64,000 nucleotides of DNA. Origin: Cecembia rubra (GTDB lineage: Bacteria; Bacteroidota; Bacteroidia; Cytophagales; Cyclobacteriaceae). This document shows positions 18,426 to 27,722 of this stretch, in pieces. Positions within the stretch are counted from its first letter, which is position 1. Each line of letters starts with the position of its first letter. Under the pieces are notes generated by a model. The model did not search any database, had not been told where the DNA came from, and saw nothing but the letters and a program-made list of their open reading frames with translations. Where the stretch lies: positions 434,001-498,000 of the forward strand of contig NZ_PYGF01000001.1 of assembly GCF_003014575.1 (NCBI RefSeq), given 5' to 3'. Made by a program: the position numbers and the translations under genes.

Positions 18426-19964
18426 ATGAGGAGTATAAAATTTAAAATTCCGGCTTTTGTTTTTCTGTGGATTGTAATAGTTTCTATTTCTTGGGCACAG
18501 GAAAAATTGGACCTGGATATGGTTTACCGTATTAAAACCGAAGGTATTGGTAATTCCCAAATTCAGGACCTTTCTTTTTATTTAACGGATTTTTTGGGAC
18601 CTAGGCTTTCAGGTTCCACCAATTTGAGAAATTCCAGAAATTGGACTGCTGAAAAGTTCAAAGAATGGGGTCTTAGCAATGTCAGAATTGATTCTTATGG
18701 GGATTTTGGAAGAGGTTGGAATGTGAAGAAATCCTACATTGCCATGAAGGCACCTTATTATGCACAGATCATAGGCTATCCAAAAGCATGGACTAATGGA
18801 ACCAATGGTTTTATTGAAGAAGAAGTTATGCTCTTGGAAATCAATACAGATGCAGATTTTGAGAAATACAAGGGCAAATTGAAAGGAAAAGTAGTCATGA
18901 CACCAGCCAATCTGGAAAGCAATCCGGCCTTTGAACCGGAAGCCAGAAGGTTGACCGAATCTGATTTAGAGGACAGAAAAAATATTACAATTGGAGGGAG
19001 AACTGGAAGGTATACACCTGAGATGCTTGCCCAGCTTCGGGCGCAACGTTCCCTTGACCAAATGCTCAATGAGTTTTTATTGGCTGAAGGGGTTGGACTT
19101 AGAATAACTGGTACCAGGGGAAATTTTGGAACAGTTTTTCACACCAGGGCAGGATCTTATAGTACTGAGAAAGTTCCAACCGTACCAGAGCTTGAAATTG
19201 CTTCAGAGCATTATGGCAGGATTTATAGATTAATCAAAAAAGGAATACCTGTGAAAATTGAAGCCGAGGTAGAGGTGGAATGGTTGGATGATGATTATAA
19301 GGGATATAATGTTTTGGCCGAGATACCAGGCACAGATAAAAATCTTCGCTCTGAAATAGTCCTTTTAGGAGCTCATTTAGATAGCTGGCATGCCGGTACA
19401 GGCGGGAACGATAATGCCGCTGGTGTTGCAGTGATGATGGAAGCCATTAGGATTTTGAAGGCTTTGGGAATACAGCCAAAGAGAACTATCCGAATAGCTC
19501 TTTGGGGTGAAGAGGAACAAGGACTCTATGGATCAAGAGGATATGTTCAGAAATATGTTGCAGATAGAAACAGCAAAGAGAAAAAAGCAGAATGGGATAA
19601 GATTTCCGCTTATTATAATCTGGACAACGGTTCTGGAAAAATCCGTGGAATTTACTTGGAAGGAAATGATATGTTAGTTCCAATCTTCGAGGAATGGTTC
19701 AAACCTTTCCATGAAATGGGAGCCAAAACTATAACCAGAAGGAATACAGGATCAACGGACCATGTTCCTTTTGATGCAGTGGGAATACCTGGTTTCCAAT
19801 TTATCCAAGATCCTATTGATTACGGAAGAGGATACCATACCAATATGGATGTTTATGAAAGGATGCAGTTTTCTGATATGACCCAAGCTGCTGTAATCAT
19901 TGCTGCAATTGTGTATCATACTGCACAAAGGGAAGAGAAATTGCCAAGGAAACCTTGGAATTGA
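18426..19964 (+). CDS. M28-family zinc aminopeptidase, exported
   Basis: A 512-residue exported metallopeptidase. The signal peptide ends near SISWAQ. A protease-associated (PA) insert lies in the middle region (around the RRLTESDLEDRKN stretch). The two-zinc M28 site is complete: LGAHLDSWH, the GTGGNDNAAGVA bridging Asp, WGEEEQGLYGSRGY with the general base Glu, the NLDNGSG Asp, and GRGYHTNMDVYE with the late His. The role is removal of N-terminal residues from peptides in the periplasm. It stands alone between two terminators. Confidence 0.92.
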   Translation: MRSIKFKIPAFVFLWIVIVSISWAQEKLDLDMVYRIKTEGIGNSQIQDLSFYLTDFLGPRLSGSTNLRNSRNWTAEKFKEWGLSNVRIDSYGDFGRGWNVKKSYIAMKAPYYAQIIGYPKAWTNGTNGFIEEEVMLLEINTDADFEKYKGKLKGKVVMTPANLESNPAFEPEARRLTESDLEDRKNITIGGRTGRYTPEMLAQLRAQRSLDQMLNEFLLAEGVGLRITGTRGNFGTVFHTRAGSYSTEKVPTVPELEIASEHYGRIYRLIKKGIPVKIEAEVEVEWLDDDYKGYNVLAEIPGTDKNLRSEIVLLGAHLDSWHAGTGGNDNAAGVAVMMEAIRILKALGIQPKRTIRIALWGEEEQGLYGSRGYVQKYVADRNSKEKKAEWDKISAYYNLDNGSGKIRGIYLEGNDMLVPIFEEWFKPFHEMGAKTITRRNTGSTDHVPFDAVGIPGFQFIQDPIDYGRGYHTNMDVYERMQFSDMTQAAVIIAAIVYHTAQREEKLPRKPWN

Positions 19965-19982
19965 TAGCTTAATTCAAATAAA

Positions 19983-20010
19983 AAAAAGGGGAGAGGTTCC
20001 CCTTTTTCTT
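19983..20010 (+). terminator. rho-independent terminator
   Basis: AAAAAGGGGA pairs with TCCCCTTTTT around a short GAGGT-type loop, followed by more T. It lies about 20 bp after the M28 peptidase stop. Confidence 0.85.
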
Positions 20011-20139
20011 TTCTTTTATTTTTTAGCTTCCAAATTTTTATTGGTATAACAGGATGTTATTTTTAATTTTATCCCAAACTTTATCCATATCCGGTTGGTC
20101 AACAGGATTTAATTTTGAATTGATATAAACCCAAATAAA

Positions 20140-21297
20140 ATGTATTCTGTAATCCGTACAATATTCAATGAGGAACATGAGATGTTCCGTCAATCTTTAA
20201 AAGATTTCATTGCCAAAGAAATCACTCCCCACAATGCTGAATGGGAAAAAAATAAAATGGTTTCCCGTGAATCATGGAAAAAACTGGGTGAAAACGGTTT
20301 CCTATGTATACAAGCTCCTGAAGAATATGGTGGATTGGATATTCATGATTTTAGGTATAACGCCATTTTTGTAGAAGAATTAGGTTTAAGTGGATGTTCG
20401 GGACCTGCGATTGGCTATCCACTCCACAATGATATTGTTTTTCCTTATATCCTTCATTATGGTACTGAGGCCGCCAAAAAGAAATACATTCCAGGTATGA
20501 TCAACGGTGATCTTATTTCTGCAGTGGCCATGACAGAACCAGGAGCAGGAAGTGACCTTCAGGCTATTCGTTCTACTGCTGTGGACAAAGGAGACCACTA
20601 TGTTATTAATGGTTCAAAAACTTTCATTACCAATGGTTTTCTGGCCGATGTTGTTGTAGTAGCAGCTAAAACCGATCCTACCCAGGGAGCAAAGGGAATC
20701 AGTTTATTCATTGTAGATAAGAATATGGAAGGATTTTCTAAAGGTGTTCCTTTTGATAAAGTAGGATTGCATGCACAGGATACCTGTGAGCTTTTCTTTG
20801 AAGATGTAAGTGTTCCGAAGGAGAATCTTTTAGGCAATATAGGTGAAGGATTTAAATATTTGATGACCGAACTTGCCCAAGAAAGGTTAATTGTAGGTTT
20901 AGCGGCTGTGGCCTTGGCAGAATCTGCATTCCTTTCCACACTGGATTACGTTCAGCAGCGGAAAGCATTTGGAAAAAGCATTTCTGATTTTCAAAATACC
21001 AGGTTCAAATTGGCAGAGATGGGAGCTAAATTGGAACAGGGAAGGATTTATGCCGATCAATTGGTCATGCTCCACAATGACAAAAAAGTGGATTCTGCAA
21101 TGGCTTCATCAGCCAAATACCTTTTGACCGAACTTCAGTGCTGGGTATCAGATGAGTGTGTTCAGCTCCATGGTGGTTATGGTTACATGTGGGAATATCC
21201 AGTTGCAAGGGCTTTTGCAGACGCAAGAGTTCAAAGAATTTATGCTGGTACCAACGAAATTATGAAGGAATTGATCGTTAGAAAATTATTAAGCTAA
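20140..21297 (+). CDS. acyl-CoA dehydrogenase, long-chain/isovaleryl type
   Basis: FAD enzyme of beta-oxidation or branched-chain catabolism that forms trans-2-enoyl-CoA. The 385-residue product has the signatures AVAMTEPGAGSDL and QLHGGYGYMWEYPVARAFAD. The catalytic Glu of medium-chain enzymes (YEGT) is replaced here (RIYAGTNEI, Ala). Instead Glu248 in LAQERLIVG occupies the position used by long-chain and isovaleryl-CoA dehydrogenases, so substrate preference is likely of that class. A TAATTTTG element 23 bp before the ATG (20110-20117) could be its -7 box. A fatty acyl-CoA ligase gene follows after a terminator. Confidence 0.92.
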   Translation: MYSVIRTIFNEEHEMFRQSLKDFIAKEITPHNAEWEKNKMVSRESWKKLGENGFLCIQAPEEYGGLDIHDFRYNAIFVEELGLSGCSGPAIGYPLHNDIVFPYILHYGTEAAKKKYIPGMINGDLISAVAMTEPGAGSDLQAIRSTAVDKGDHYVINGSKTFITNGFLADVVVVAAKTDPTQGAKGISLFIVDKNMEGFSKGVPFDKVGLHAQDTCELFFEDVSVPKENLLGNIGEGFKYLMTELAQERLIVGLAAVALAESAFLSTLDYVQQRKAFGKSISDFQNTRFKLAEMGAKLEQGRIYADQLVMLHNDKKVDSAMASSAKYLLTELQCWVSDECVQLHGGYGYMWEYPVARAFADARVQRIYAGTNEIMKELIVRKLLS

Positions 21298-21316
21298 ATA
21301 GCTGTTTGATTGTTTT

Positions 21317-21357
21317 AAAAACCACTTTTCAAGTCATGGAAAGTGGTTTTTTGTTTT
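21317..21357 (+). terminator. rho-independent terminator
   Basis: AAAACCACTTT pairs with AAAGTGGTTTT, followed by a T-rich tract. It lies 20 bp after the acyl-CoA dehydrogenase stop, separating it from the acyl-CoA ligase. Confidence 0.8.
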
Positions 21358-21386
21358 TTGAAACAAACAATTATGCTTTATATTTA
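21357..21386 (+). promoter_or_regulatory. candidate Bacteroidota promoter for the acyl-CoA ligase
   Basis: TTTG (21357-21360), 18 bp, then TATATTTA (21379-21386), one mismatch from TAnnTTTG. It starts at the tail of the preceding terminator and leaves a leader of about 40 bp before the ATG at 21434. Confidence 0.45.
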
Positions 21387-21433
21387 GTCCAGTTAATAAC
21401 ATTGAATCCAAAATCAACCTAAAATAAAAGCTT

Positions 21434-23119
21434 ATGCATAATTTTCCCTGGTTTAAATTTTACCCATCTGAAGTAGATCCCGAAGTAAATGTGTCAGCCT
21501 ACAGTTCTGTGGTTAACCTTTTTGAAGAGAGCGTTAAAAAATTTGGCAATGCCATTGCATATGAATGCATGGGCAAAACTATCACATTTAATGAAGTGGA
21601 TACCCTTTCCAAAAAATTCGCCTCGTATCTTCAAAATGAGCTGAATATGAAAAAGGGGGACAGAGTTGCCATTCAAATGCCAAACTGTCTTCAATATCCT
21701 GTGGCTTTATTTGGAACATTGAGGGCAGGAATGGTGGTAGTTAACACCAACCCCCTGTATACACCCAGGGAAATGAAGCATCAGTTTGAAGATGCCGGGG
21801 TGGATGCCATAGTTATAGTAGCCAATTTTGCCAACAACTTGGAAAAAATCAGACATGAGATCCCCGCTAAACATGTAATAATAACTGAACTTGGGGATAT
21901 GTTGGGTGGCTTGAAAGGAAGCATTGTGAATTTTGTGGTCAAATACATAAAAAAAATGGTTCCTGCTTATAACCTTCCAAGAGCAATTTCTTGGAAAAGT
22001 ATGATGGCAGCGGCAAATGCCTCCAAATTCAAGAGAACTGAAATGACTTTGGCTGATACTGCATTCCTTCAATATACAGGAGGTACTACCGGAGTTTCAA
22101 AAGGTGCTGAACTTACCCATGGTAATATTGTAGCAAATATGCAGCAAATATCTGCTTGGATGAAGCCCAAATTAAAAGAAAGCGAAGAAATTGTTATTAC
22201 AGCTTTGCCGCTTTACCACATTTTTGCACTAACAGTCAATTGCCTTGCAATGATGAAAATTGGAGCTCATAACGTTTTGATAACCAATCCTAGAGATATG
22301 CCTGGCTTCATCAAAGAATTAAAAAATCATAAGTTTACAGTAATTACAGGTGTCAATACCTTGTTCAATGGACTACTCAATCAGGAGGCATTTGCAAAAA
22401 TTGATTTCAGTACCTTGAAAATAGCAGTAGGTGGCGGTATGGCGGTACAGAAAGCCACTGCTGAAAAATGGGAGAAAGTGACCGGAACACCTCTTGCTGA
22501 AGGTTATGGGCTTACTGAGACTTCCCCTGTAGCTGTATGTAACCCCATCGATGGAACCGAAAGGATAGGCACCATTGGTATTCCAATCCCGAATACAGAT
22601 GTGAAAGTTATTGATGATAATGGGAATGATCTTCCTGCAGGGGAAAAAGGTGAACTTTGTATCAAGGGACCCCAGGTAATGAGGGGATATTGGAATAGGC
22701 CGGACGAGACTGCAAAAGTTATGGATGGGGAATGGTTCAAAACCGGTGATATTGCTGTTATCGATGAGGATGGATTTGTGAAAATAGTTGACAGGAAGAA
22801 AGAAATGATTCTTGTCTCAGGTTTCAATGTTTATCCCAATGAAGTAGAGAATGCAATTGCGATGCATCCCAAAGTACTTGAAACAGGAGTGATTGGAATG
22901 CCGGATGATAAATCTACTGAAAAGGTAGTAGCTTATGTCGTGCCTAAAGACAAATCTGTCACTGCAGAGGAAATTATAGCACATTGCCGAAATGAGCTGA
23001 CCAATTACAAAGTCCCAAGAGAAGTTTACTTTGCAGAAGAATTACCAAAAACAAATGTTGGAAAAATTCTAAGAAGGAAAATCAAGGAAATGCACGAAAA
23101 ATCAATTGGAAAGGGATAA
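21434..23119 (+). CDS. fadD: long-chain fatty acid--CoA ligase
   Basis: Activates fatty acids to acyl-CoA with ATP, giving AMP and pyrophosphate. The 561-residue product has the adenylate-forming motifs: P-loop LQYTGGTTGVSKGAELTHGN, ALPLYHIFAL, VGGGMAVQKA, EGYGLTETSPV, the hinge WFKTGDIAVIDEDGFVKIVD and late KTNVGKILRRKIKE with the catalytic lysine. Length and spacing match FadD. It follows an acyl-CoA dehydrogenase on the same strand, so the pair plausibly starts fatty-acid beta-oxidation, though a terminator and a separate promoter lie between them. Confidence 0.92.
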   Translation: MHNFPWFKFYPSEVDPEVNVSAYSSVVNLFEESVKKFGNAIAYECMGKTITFNEVDTLSKKFASYLQNELNMKKGDRVAIQMPNCLQYPVALFGTLRAGMVVVNTNPLYTPREMKHQFEDAGVDAIVIVANFANNLEKIRHEIPAKHVIITELGDMLGGLKGSIVNFVVKYIKKMVPAYNLPRAISWKSMMAAANASKFKRTEMTLADTAFLQYTGGTTGVSKGAELTHGNIVANMQQISAWMKPKLKESEEIVITALPLYHIFALTVNCLAMMKIGAHNVLITNPRDMPGFIKELKNHKFTVITGVNTLFNGLLNQEAFAKIDFSTLKIAVGGGMAVQKATAEKWEKVTGTPLAEGYGLTETSPVAVCNPIDGTERIGTIGIPIPNTDVKVIDDNGNDLPAGEKGELCIKGPQVMRGYWNRPDETAKVMDGEWFKTGDIAVIDEDGFVKIVDRKKEMILVSGFNVYPNEVENAIAMHPKVLETGVIGMPDDKSTEKVVAYVVPKDKSVTAEEIIAHCRNELTNYKVPREVYFAEELPKTNVGKILRRKIKEMHEKSIGKG

Positions 23120-23174
23120 ATCCCTAAGGCTAAATATTTCTTGACAAAATTAATTTCAATTTGTGTCGCGTTTT

Positions 23175-23211
23175 AATGCCCTATGATCTTATTTTCATGG
23201 GGCATTTTTTT
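23175..23211 (+). terminator. rho-independent terminator after fadD
   Basis: AATGCCCTATGA (23175-23186) pairs with TCATGGGGCATT (23195-23206) with one G-T pair, then a T-run. Confidence 0.85.
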
Positions 23212-23339
23212 GTTTACAAAATTACCAAATAGGTACATTTTTGGCTTTTTGACCAATTTTAAGGAGATAATAATAAGGTATTGGTAAATAAATCCATTCA
23301 TTATCACTATTTTAAGTGTGTCTAAACCAATTTGTCCTT

Positions 23340-24941
23340 ATGATTTTTGACTTTATCATTATCGGTGCCGGTTCAGCAGGCTGCGTGCTGGCTAATAGGC
23401 TTTCCGAGAACCCAAGGCATACTGTTTTATTGATAGAAGCCGGTGAGAAAGATTCCAAACCGGAGATACAAATCCCTGGAGCTTATTCCCAATTAAACCG
23501 TTCTGATGTGGATTGGGCATTTTGGACAGAGCCTCAATCAGTACTAGGAGGCAGAAAACTTTATATTCCCCGAGGAAAAGTATTGGGAGGAAGCAGCAGT
23601 ACAAATGCTATGGCCTATGTTAGGGGAAACAGTGAAGATTTCAATGAATGGGCTGCTCTTGGAAATTCAGGTTGGTCTTACGATGAAGTATTGCCATACT
23701 TTATCAAATCAGAACATAATGAAGACTTTCAAGGTAAATATTATGGCAAAAATGGCCCTCTTCATGTGGCTTATTCCAGGCAGCCCCATCCCTTAGGAAA
23801 GGTCTTTATTCAAGCCTGTGAAGAGCAAGGGATACCACATAATGAAGAATATAACGGTGCTGAACAGTTTGGAACTTCCATGCTTCAGTTTACCATCAAA
23901 AATAATATAAGGCACAGCACCGCGGCAGCATACCTAAAGCCTGTTCTCAACAGAAAAAACCTAACAGTCAAAACCTCAACACATGTTTCGAGAATTCTTC
24001 TTGAAAACAAAAAGGCTATAGGAGTTGAAGTGATATTGAAAAATGGAACAAAGAAAGTTTATACCTGTAATAAAGAAATTATACTCAGTGCTGGCGCCAT
24101 CCAATCTCCTCAGATTTTGATGCTTTCAGGAATTGGAGATGAACCTTACCTCAAATCCTTGGGAATTGAAAGTAGACATCACCTTCCTGGTGTGGGTCAA
24201 AATTTGATTGATCATGTATGGTCCGGCCTTACGGCATGGGTAAATGTACCTACCAATAATGATGTACTCAGGCCGATGAATAAAATTTTGGCATTACTCC
24301 AACATTTACTATTCAAAAAAGGCCCATTGGGAAACAGCCCTTTGACTGCCAATGCATTTCTGGCAAGTAATGGAGCGCTGAAGAGGCCTGACCTTCAGTT
24401 TCATTTTGCTCCTTCAGGTGTCAAAGAGGATTACAGTACGGATATTCATGATATAGCAACCTATCCCCATAAAAGCGGAATAGGGATAATGGTTATCCTG
24501 ATCAGGCCCGAAAGCAGGGGATTTGTTGGCTTAAGGTCTTCAGATGCCTTAGATGCACCACTCATTCAGCCCAATTTTCTTTCGGATAAAAGGGACCTAG
24601 AAGTGCTTAAAAATGGTCTGCTAAAAGCCAAAGATGTTTTGGAATCCAAACATTTTTTTAAATATCATCAAGGTAAAATTGCCTTTCCCTATAAGTTTGA
24701 TGAAGAAAGTTTGGAAGAGCATATTAAAAAGAGCCTTGAAACGCTCTATCATCCTGTTGGTACCTGTAAAATGGGAAAGGATAAAATGGCAGTAGTGGAT
24801 AACCGATTGAAAGTCCATGGAATTGAAAACTTGAGAGTAGCTGATGCTTCGATTATGCCAAGTATCATTTCGGGCAATACCAATGCAGCCTGCATCATGA
24901 TAGGTGAAAAATCTGCAGCTATGATATTAGAAGACCAGTGA
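23340..24941 (+). CDS. GMC-family FAD oxidoreductase (choline dehydrogenase-like)
   Basis: A 533-residue flavoprotein that oxidises an alcohol or sugar hydroxyl. The Rossmann FAD site is FIIIGAGSAGCVLANRLSE at the N-terminus. Both GMC signatures are present: RGKVLGGSSSTNAMAYVRG and GAIQSPQILMLSGIG. Near the C-terminus LYHPVGTCKMG carries the catalytic His and ISGNTNAACIMIGE the second active-site residue. The ATG at 23340 is preferred because it puts the Rossmann motif at the extreme N-terminus; a GTG at 23316 would add eight residues. No export signal is seen. The family includes choline, alcohol and sugar dehydrogenases, and the substrate is unknown. The epimerase-like lipoprotein gene starts 27 bp downstream. 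Confidence 0.9.
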   Translation: MIFDFIIIGAGSAGCVLANRLSENPRHTVLLIEAGEKDSKPEIQIPGAYSQLNRSDVDWAFWTEPQSVLGGRKLYIPRGKVLGGSSSTNAMAYVRGNSEDFNEWAALGNSGWSYDEVLPYFIKSEHNEDFQGKYYGKNGPLHVAYSRQPHPLGKVFIQACEEQGIPHNEEYNGAEQFGTSMLQFTIKNNIRHSTAAAYLKPVLNRKNLTVKTSTHVSRILLENKKAIGVEVILKNGTKKVYTCNKEIILSAGAIQSPQILMLSGIGDEPYLKSLGIESRHHLPGVGQNLIDHVWSGLTAWVNVPTNNDVLRPMNKILALLQHLLFKKGPLGNSPLTANAFLASNGALKRPDLQFHFAPSGVKEDYSTDIHDIATYPHKSGIGIMVILIRPESRGFVGLRSSDALDAPLIQPNFLSDKRDLEVLKNGLLKAKDVLESKHFFKYHQGKIAFPYKFDEESLEEHIKKSLETLYHPVGTCKMGKDKMAVVDNRLKVHGIENLRVADASIMPSIISGNTNAACIMIGEKSAAMILEDQ

Positions 24942-24968
24942 TTAATTTATATACCTAATGCATATCAA

Positions 24969-26330
24969 ATGAAAAAATTCCTAGTCCTCCCCTTGATTCT
25001 AACCGTTTTATCTATAAACGGATGTAATGCGCCCAAGAAAACTGAATCAGAATACAAACAGCTGAAAACAGAATTTGAAACTTCTTTAAAGGAAAATTTA
25101 TTGGATACTTGGTATCCAAAAGCTGTAGATTGGGAATCAGGTGGGTATTTCAGTGATTTCACTTATGATTTTCAATTGAAAGAAAGTTCTCAGGAGAAAA
25201 TGATTGTCACGCAGGCCAGGCACCTTTGGTCCAATTCCAAAGCATCTCTTAGGTATCCAGAGGAGGAGCATTTTAAATTTGGGGCAGAACATGGATTTAA
25301 GTTCCTAAAGGAAATAATGTGGGATAAAGAAAATGGTGGCTTCTTTCAATTGGTAGATAGGAACGGAAACCCTTTATTGGAAAAATCTCCTTTGAAAACA
25401 GCATATGGTATGAGCTTTGGCATATATGCCCTTGCAGCATATTTTGAAGCTACAGGTGACTCAGCCGGTCTTGATTTGGCAATTGAAGCATTCCACTGGT
25501 TGGAGAGTCATAGTCATGACCCAATACACAAAGGATATTTCCAGCACTTGGATCAAAAAGGGAATAGGATTCTGAGATCTGAAGATACCCCTTCCACCTC
25601 GGATTTGGGTTACAAGGACCAAAATAGCAGTATTCATCTTTTGGAGGCATTCACAGAACTATATCATGTTTGGAAAGATCCTTTGTTGAAAGAAAGGCTT
25701 GAAGAGATGCTCTTATTGGTTAGAGATGTAATACCAAATGAAAGGGGATACTTGGTCCTGTTTTTTGAGCATGATTGGACTCCGGTATCATTTATGCAAT
25801 TTGATCGGGAAACTGTTCTTCGTCATAAGAGTTTGGACCATGTTTCTTTTGGTCATGATGTTGAAACTGGCTTTCTACTTTTAGAAAGTGCCCATGCGTT
25901 AGGTTGGGGAGATGATCCAAAAACTCTTGCTCAATCCAAGAAAATGATTGACCATGCGCTTAATTTTGGCTGGGATGTTGAAACAGGAGGGTTCTATGAC
26001 GAGGGTTATTATTTTTTGGGCAAAGAAACTCCTGAAATCATTAAAGATTCTAAGAACTGGTGGGCTCAGGCAGAAGGGATGAATGCACTTTTGGTGATGT
26101 CAACTTATTTTCCAGATGATCCTATGGATTATTTTGGCAAATTCCGCCAGCATTGGGATTTTATTCAGAAATTCCTAATTGATCATGACCACGGAGATTG
26201 GTATCCGGGTAGTATCGATAAACAACCTCAAATGAAAACGGCCGATAAAGGCCATATCTGGAAAGCCAATTATCATCAGTTTCGGGCAATGGCACATACC
26301 ATAAAAGTCTTGGGTGATCTTCAGGAGTGA
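24969..26330 (+). CDS. AGE-family epimerase/isomerase, predicted lipoprotein
   Basis: A 453-residue alpha/alpha-barrel protein of the N-acylglucosamine 2-epimerase/cellobiose 2-epimerase group. Matching blocks are WESGGYFSDF, QARHLWSNSKA, YGMSFGIYALAAYFEATGD, QNSSIHLLEAFTELY, SFGHDVETGFLLLES, KNWWAQAEGMNALL and WKANYHQFRAMAH. The two histidines in GHDVET and NYHQF match the acid/base pair of cellobiose 2-epimerases. The N-terminus has a lipoprotein signal (LTVLSINGCNAP), so it should be anchored in the envelope, unlike the usual cytoplasmic members. It directly follows the GMC oxidoreductase gene. The pair may act on the same sugar, but that is inference. Confidence 0.88.
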   Translation: MKKFLVLPLILTVLSINGCNAPKKTESEYKQLKTEFETSLKENLLDTWYPKAVDWESGGYFSDFTYDFQLKESSQEKMIVTQARHLWSNSKASLRYPEEEHFKFGAEHGFKFLKEIMWDKENGGFFQLVDRNGNPLLEKSPLKTAYGMSFGIYALAAYFEATGDSAGLDLAIEAFHWLESHSHDPIHKGYFQHLDQKGNRILRSEDTPSTSDLGYKDQNSSIHLLEAFTELYHVWKDPLLKERLEEMLLLVRDVIPNERGYLVLFFEHDWTPVSFMQFDRETVLRHKSLDHVSFGHDVETGFLLLESAHALGWGDDPKTLAQSKKMIDHALNFGWDVETGGFYDEGYYFLGKETPEIIKDSKNWWAQAEGMNALLVMSTYFPDDPMDYFGKFRQHWDFIQKFLIDHDHGDWYPGSIDKQPQMKTADKGHIWKANYHQFRAMAHTIKVLGDLQE

Positions 26331-26733
26331 TTTGAAAAACTTGGAAATTTGTGAAATTAGTGTGATTCTTGCCTGAATCAGGCAGGAGTGGGTTCTTCAT
26401 TTGTGTTCATCATCACCCATCGGTAGTTCCTGCTCGAAAATCGTGTCAATTCATGAGCGTTGAGCTCATGTTTTTTTAATTCATTATCTCATGACCGGTT
26501 CCTAAAAAATCATGGATCAAATCTTCATTTCAGTGCTCATATTAGAAAATATTATGTGAAATTAATGACTTCTTTATCACACAACGGTGTTTCAATCCCC
26601 CAGACTTCTACTATAATTACTGCCCTAAGCCCCAGCGCCAATTGCCTTACGTACTTCCATATTTCCAATTTTAACCTTTTTCCCTGGCTCTTATTCCAGC
26701 CTTTATATCCGTACCTGAACTCTTCTTCTTAGA
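26331..26733. other. intergenic region, 403 bp
   Basis: It lies between convergent genes. I see no credible gene. It holds two short palindromes: TGCCTGAATCAGGCA near 26370 and ATGAGC / GCTCAT around 26453-26468. Neither has a clear T-run on one side, so I do not call a terminator. Confidence 0.4.
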
Positions 26734-27147
26734 CTATTGCCCATCCCTGATAAAATACACTTCAGCAATTTTTCCCTCTTTGATTTTGTAAATGGCAATT
26801 GCTTTTATGGGGGGCTCTTCTTTACTGATAGTCACCTCTTCCTGATCGATTACGGTATTTCCCATCACCATCCGGTTAACCAATTTACAATGCAAATCAG
26901 GCGTACGGGAAAACATACGACCATAAAGACCGTACATTTCATCTCGGCCCTGATAAAGCAATTGATCTGGGAAGTTGAACACCTTCACATCATCTGCATA
27001 AGGAATTACAAAGGCTTCAATATCCCGGTTGTTGTACGCGTCTAACTGCTCCTGGGCCAGTCTTTCCGCAATTTTTTCTATATTTTCCTGAGCAGTCACA
27101 GTTCCGATGATTAATAAAAACAAAGCACAAATTAAATATCTAAACAC
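26734..27147 (-). CDS. exported SnoaL/NTF2-like protein
   Basis: A 137-residue protein with a signal peptide (ends IIGTVTAQ) and one NTF2-like cone-fold domain. The pattern is ERLAQEQLDAYNNRDIEAFV, YADDVKVFNFPD, GRDEMYGLYGRMF, then three beta strands ending IAIYKIKEGKIAEVYFI. Such domains bind small molecules or act as isomerases or dehydratases; the role here is not known. The start is a GTG at 27147 and overlaps the upstream DUF6526 gene by 8 bp, so the two are translationally coupled. Confidence 0.75.
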   Translation of the reverse strand: MFRYLICALFLLIIGTVTAQENIEKIAERLAQEQLDAYNNRDIEAFVIPYADDVKVFNFPDQLLYQGRDEMYGLYGRMFSRTPDLHCKLVNRMVMGNTVIDQEEVTISKEEPPIKAIAIYKIKEGKIAEVYFIRDGQ

Positions 27148-27577
27148 GTCTTCTGTCCTCCTGCCAGTTTTCGATAGATTTTTTGATTTCTTTGGACCGC
27201 ATACCTTCCTTAATAGCCCTTTCGATCAAATGTAGTAATTCCTTGTCCCCAGCAAAGCGTAAAGCAACGATTTGGGATAAACGTAACTTTCTTTCTTTTT
27301 CGCGGAAAGAAGTACCTGTTAACTCAAAATATCGCTGCCGCATTTCCATTCTAATTATTCGATCTTGATTTTTAAGCGCATAAATCCTCGTAAGTATAGG
27401 GATCAAAAATAGGATAACTGCTCCTGTAAATTGATAAATTTGCTCTTCTAATCCAATACCAGTCGATAATGCAGAAAATAGATTTATTATTGACCAGATC
27501 AGATACAACAAGGTCAAAGGTGTAATTACAAAGTGATGAAAGGGATAATAACGGGAATGGTTTTTATAATTCTGCAT
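27140..27577 (-). CDS. DUF6526 family membrane protein
   Basis: A 145-residue protein with two membrane segments (about residues 19-40 and 46-68) and a basic, helical cytoplasmic tail rich in Arg and Lys. The opening NYKNHSRYYPFHHFVITP and the tail block RMEMRQRYFELTG are the pattern I associate with DUF6526 of Bacteroidota. The function is unknown. The ATG at 27577 is used; a TTG two codons earlier is the only extension. It overlaps the following SnoaL-like gene by 8 bp. Confidence 0.75.
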   Translation of the reverse strand: MQNYKNHSRYYPFHHFVITPLTLLYLIWSIINLFSALSTGIGLEEQIYQFTGAVILFLIPILTRIYALKNQDRIIRMEMRQRYFELTGTSFREKERKLRLSQIVALRFAGDKELLHLIERAIKEGMRSKEIKKSIENWQEDRRRV

Positions 27578-27722
27578 AAGCAATAAATAGTTTTCAATCT
27601 CAATTTAAATCAAAACTCTCCATCTGTCAAAAAGATTACAAATAGGGCTAATTTTTTTATAATTTCAAGAATTTAAAGATTCACCTTCAAAAATAAATGC
27701 TCACCCTTAACGGCCAAAGATT

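Noticed and set aside
26366-26390. TGCCTGAATCAGGCA palindrome as a terminator
   Set aside because: It has no T-run on either side in the right place, and the nearest gene stop is about 40 bp away; the evidence is too weak.
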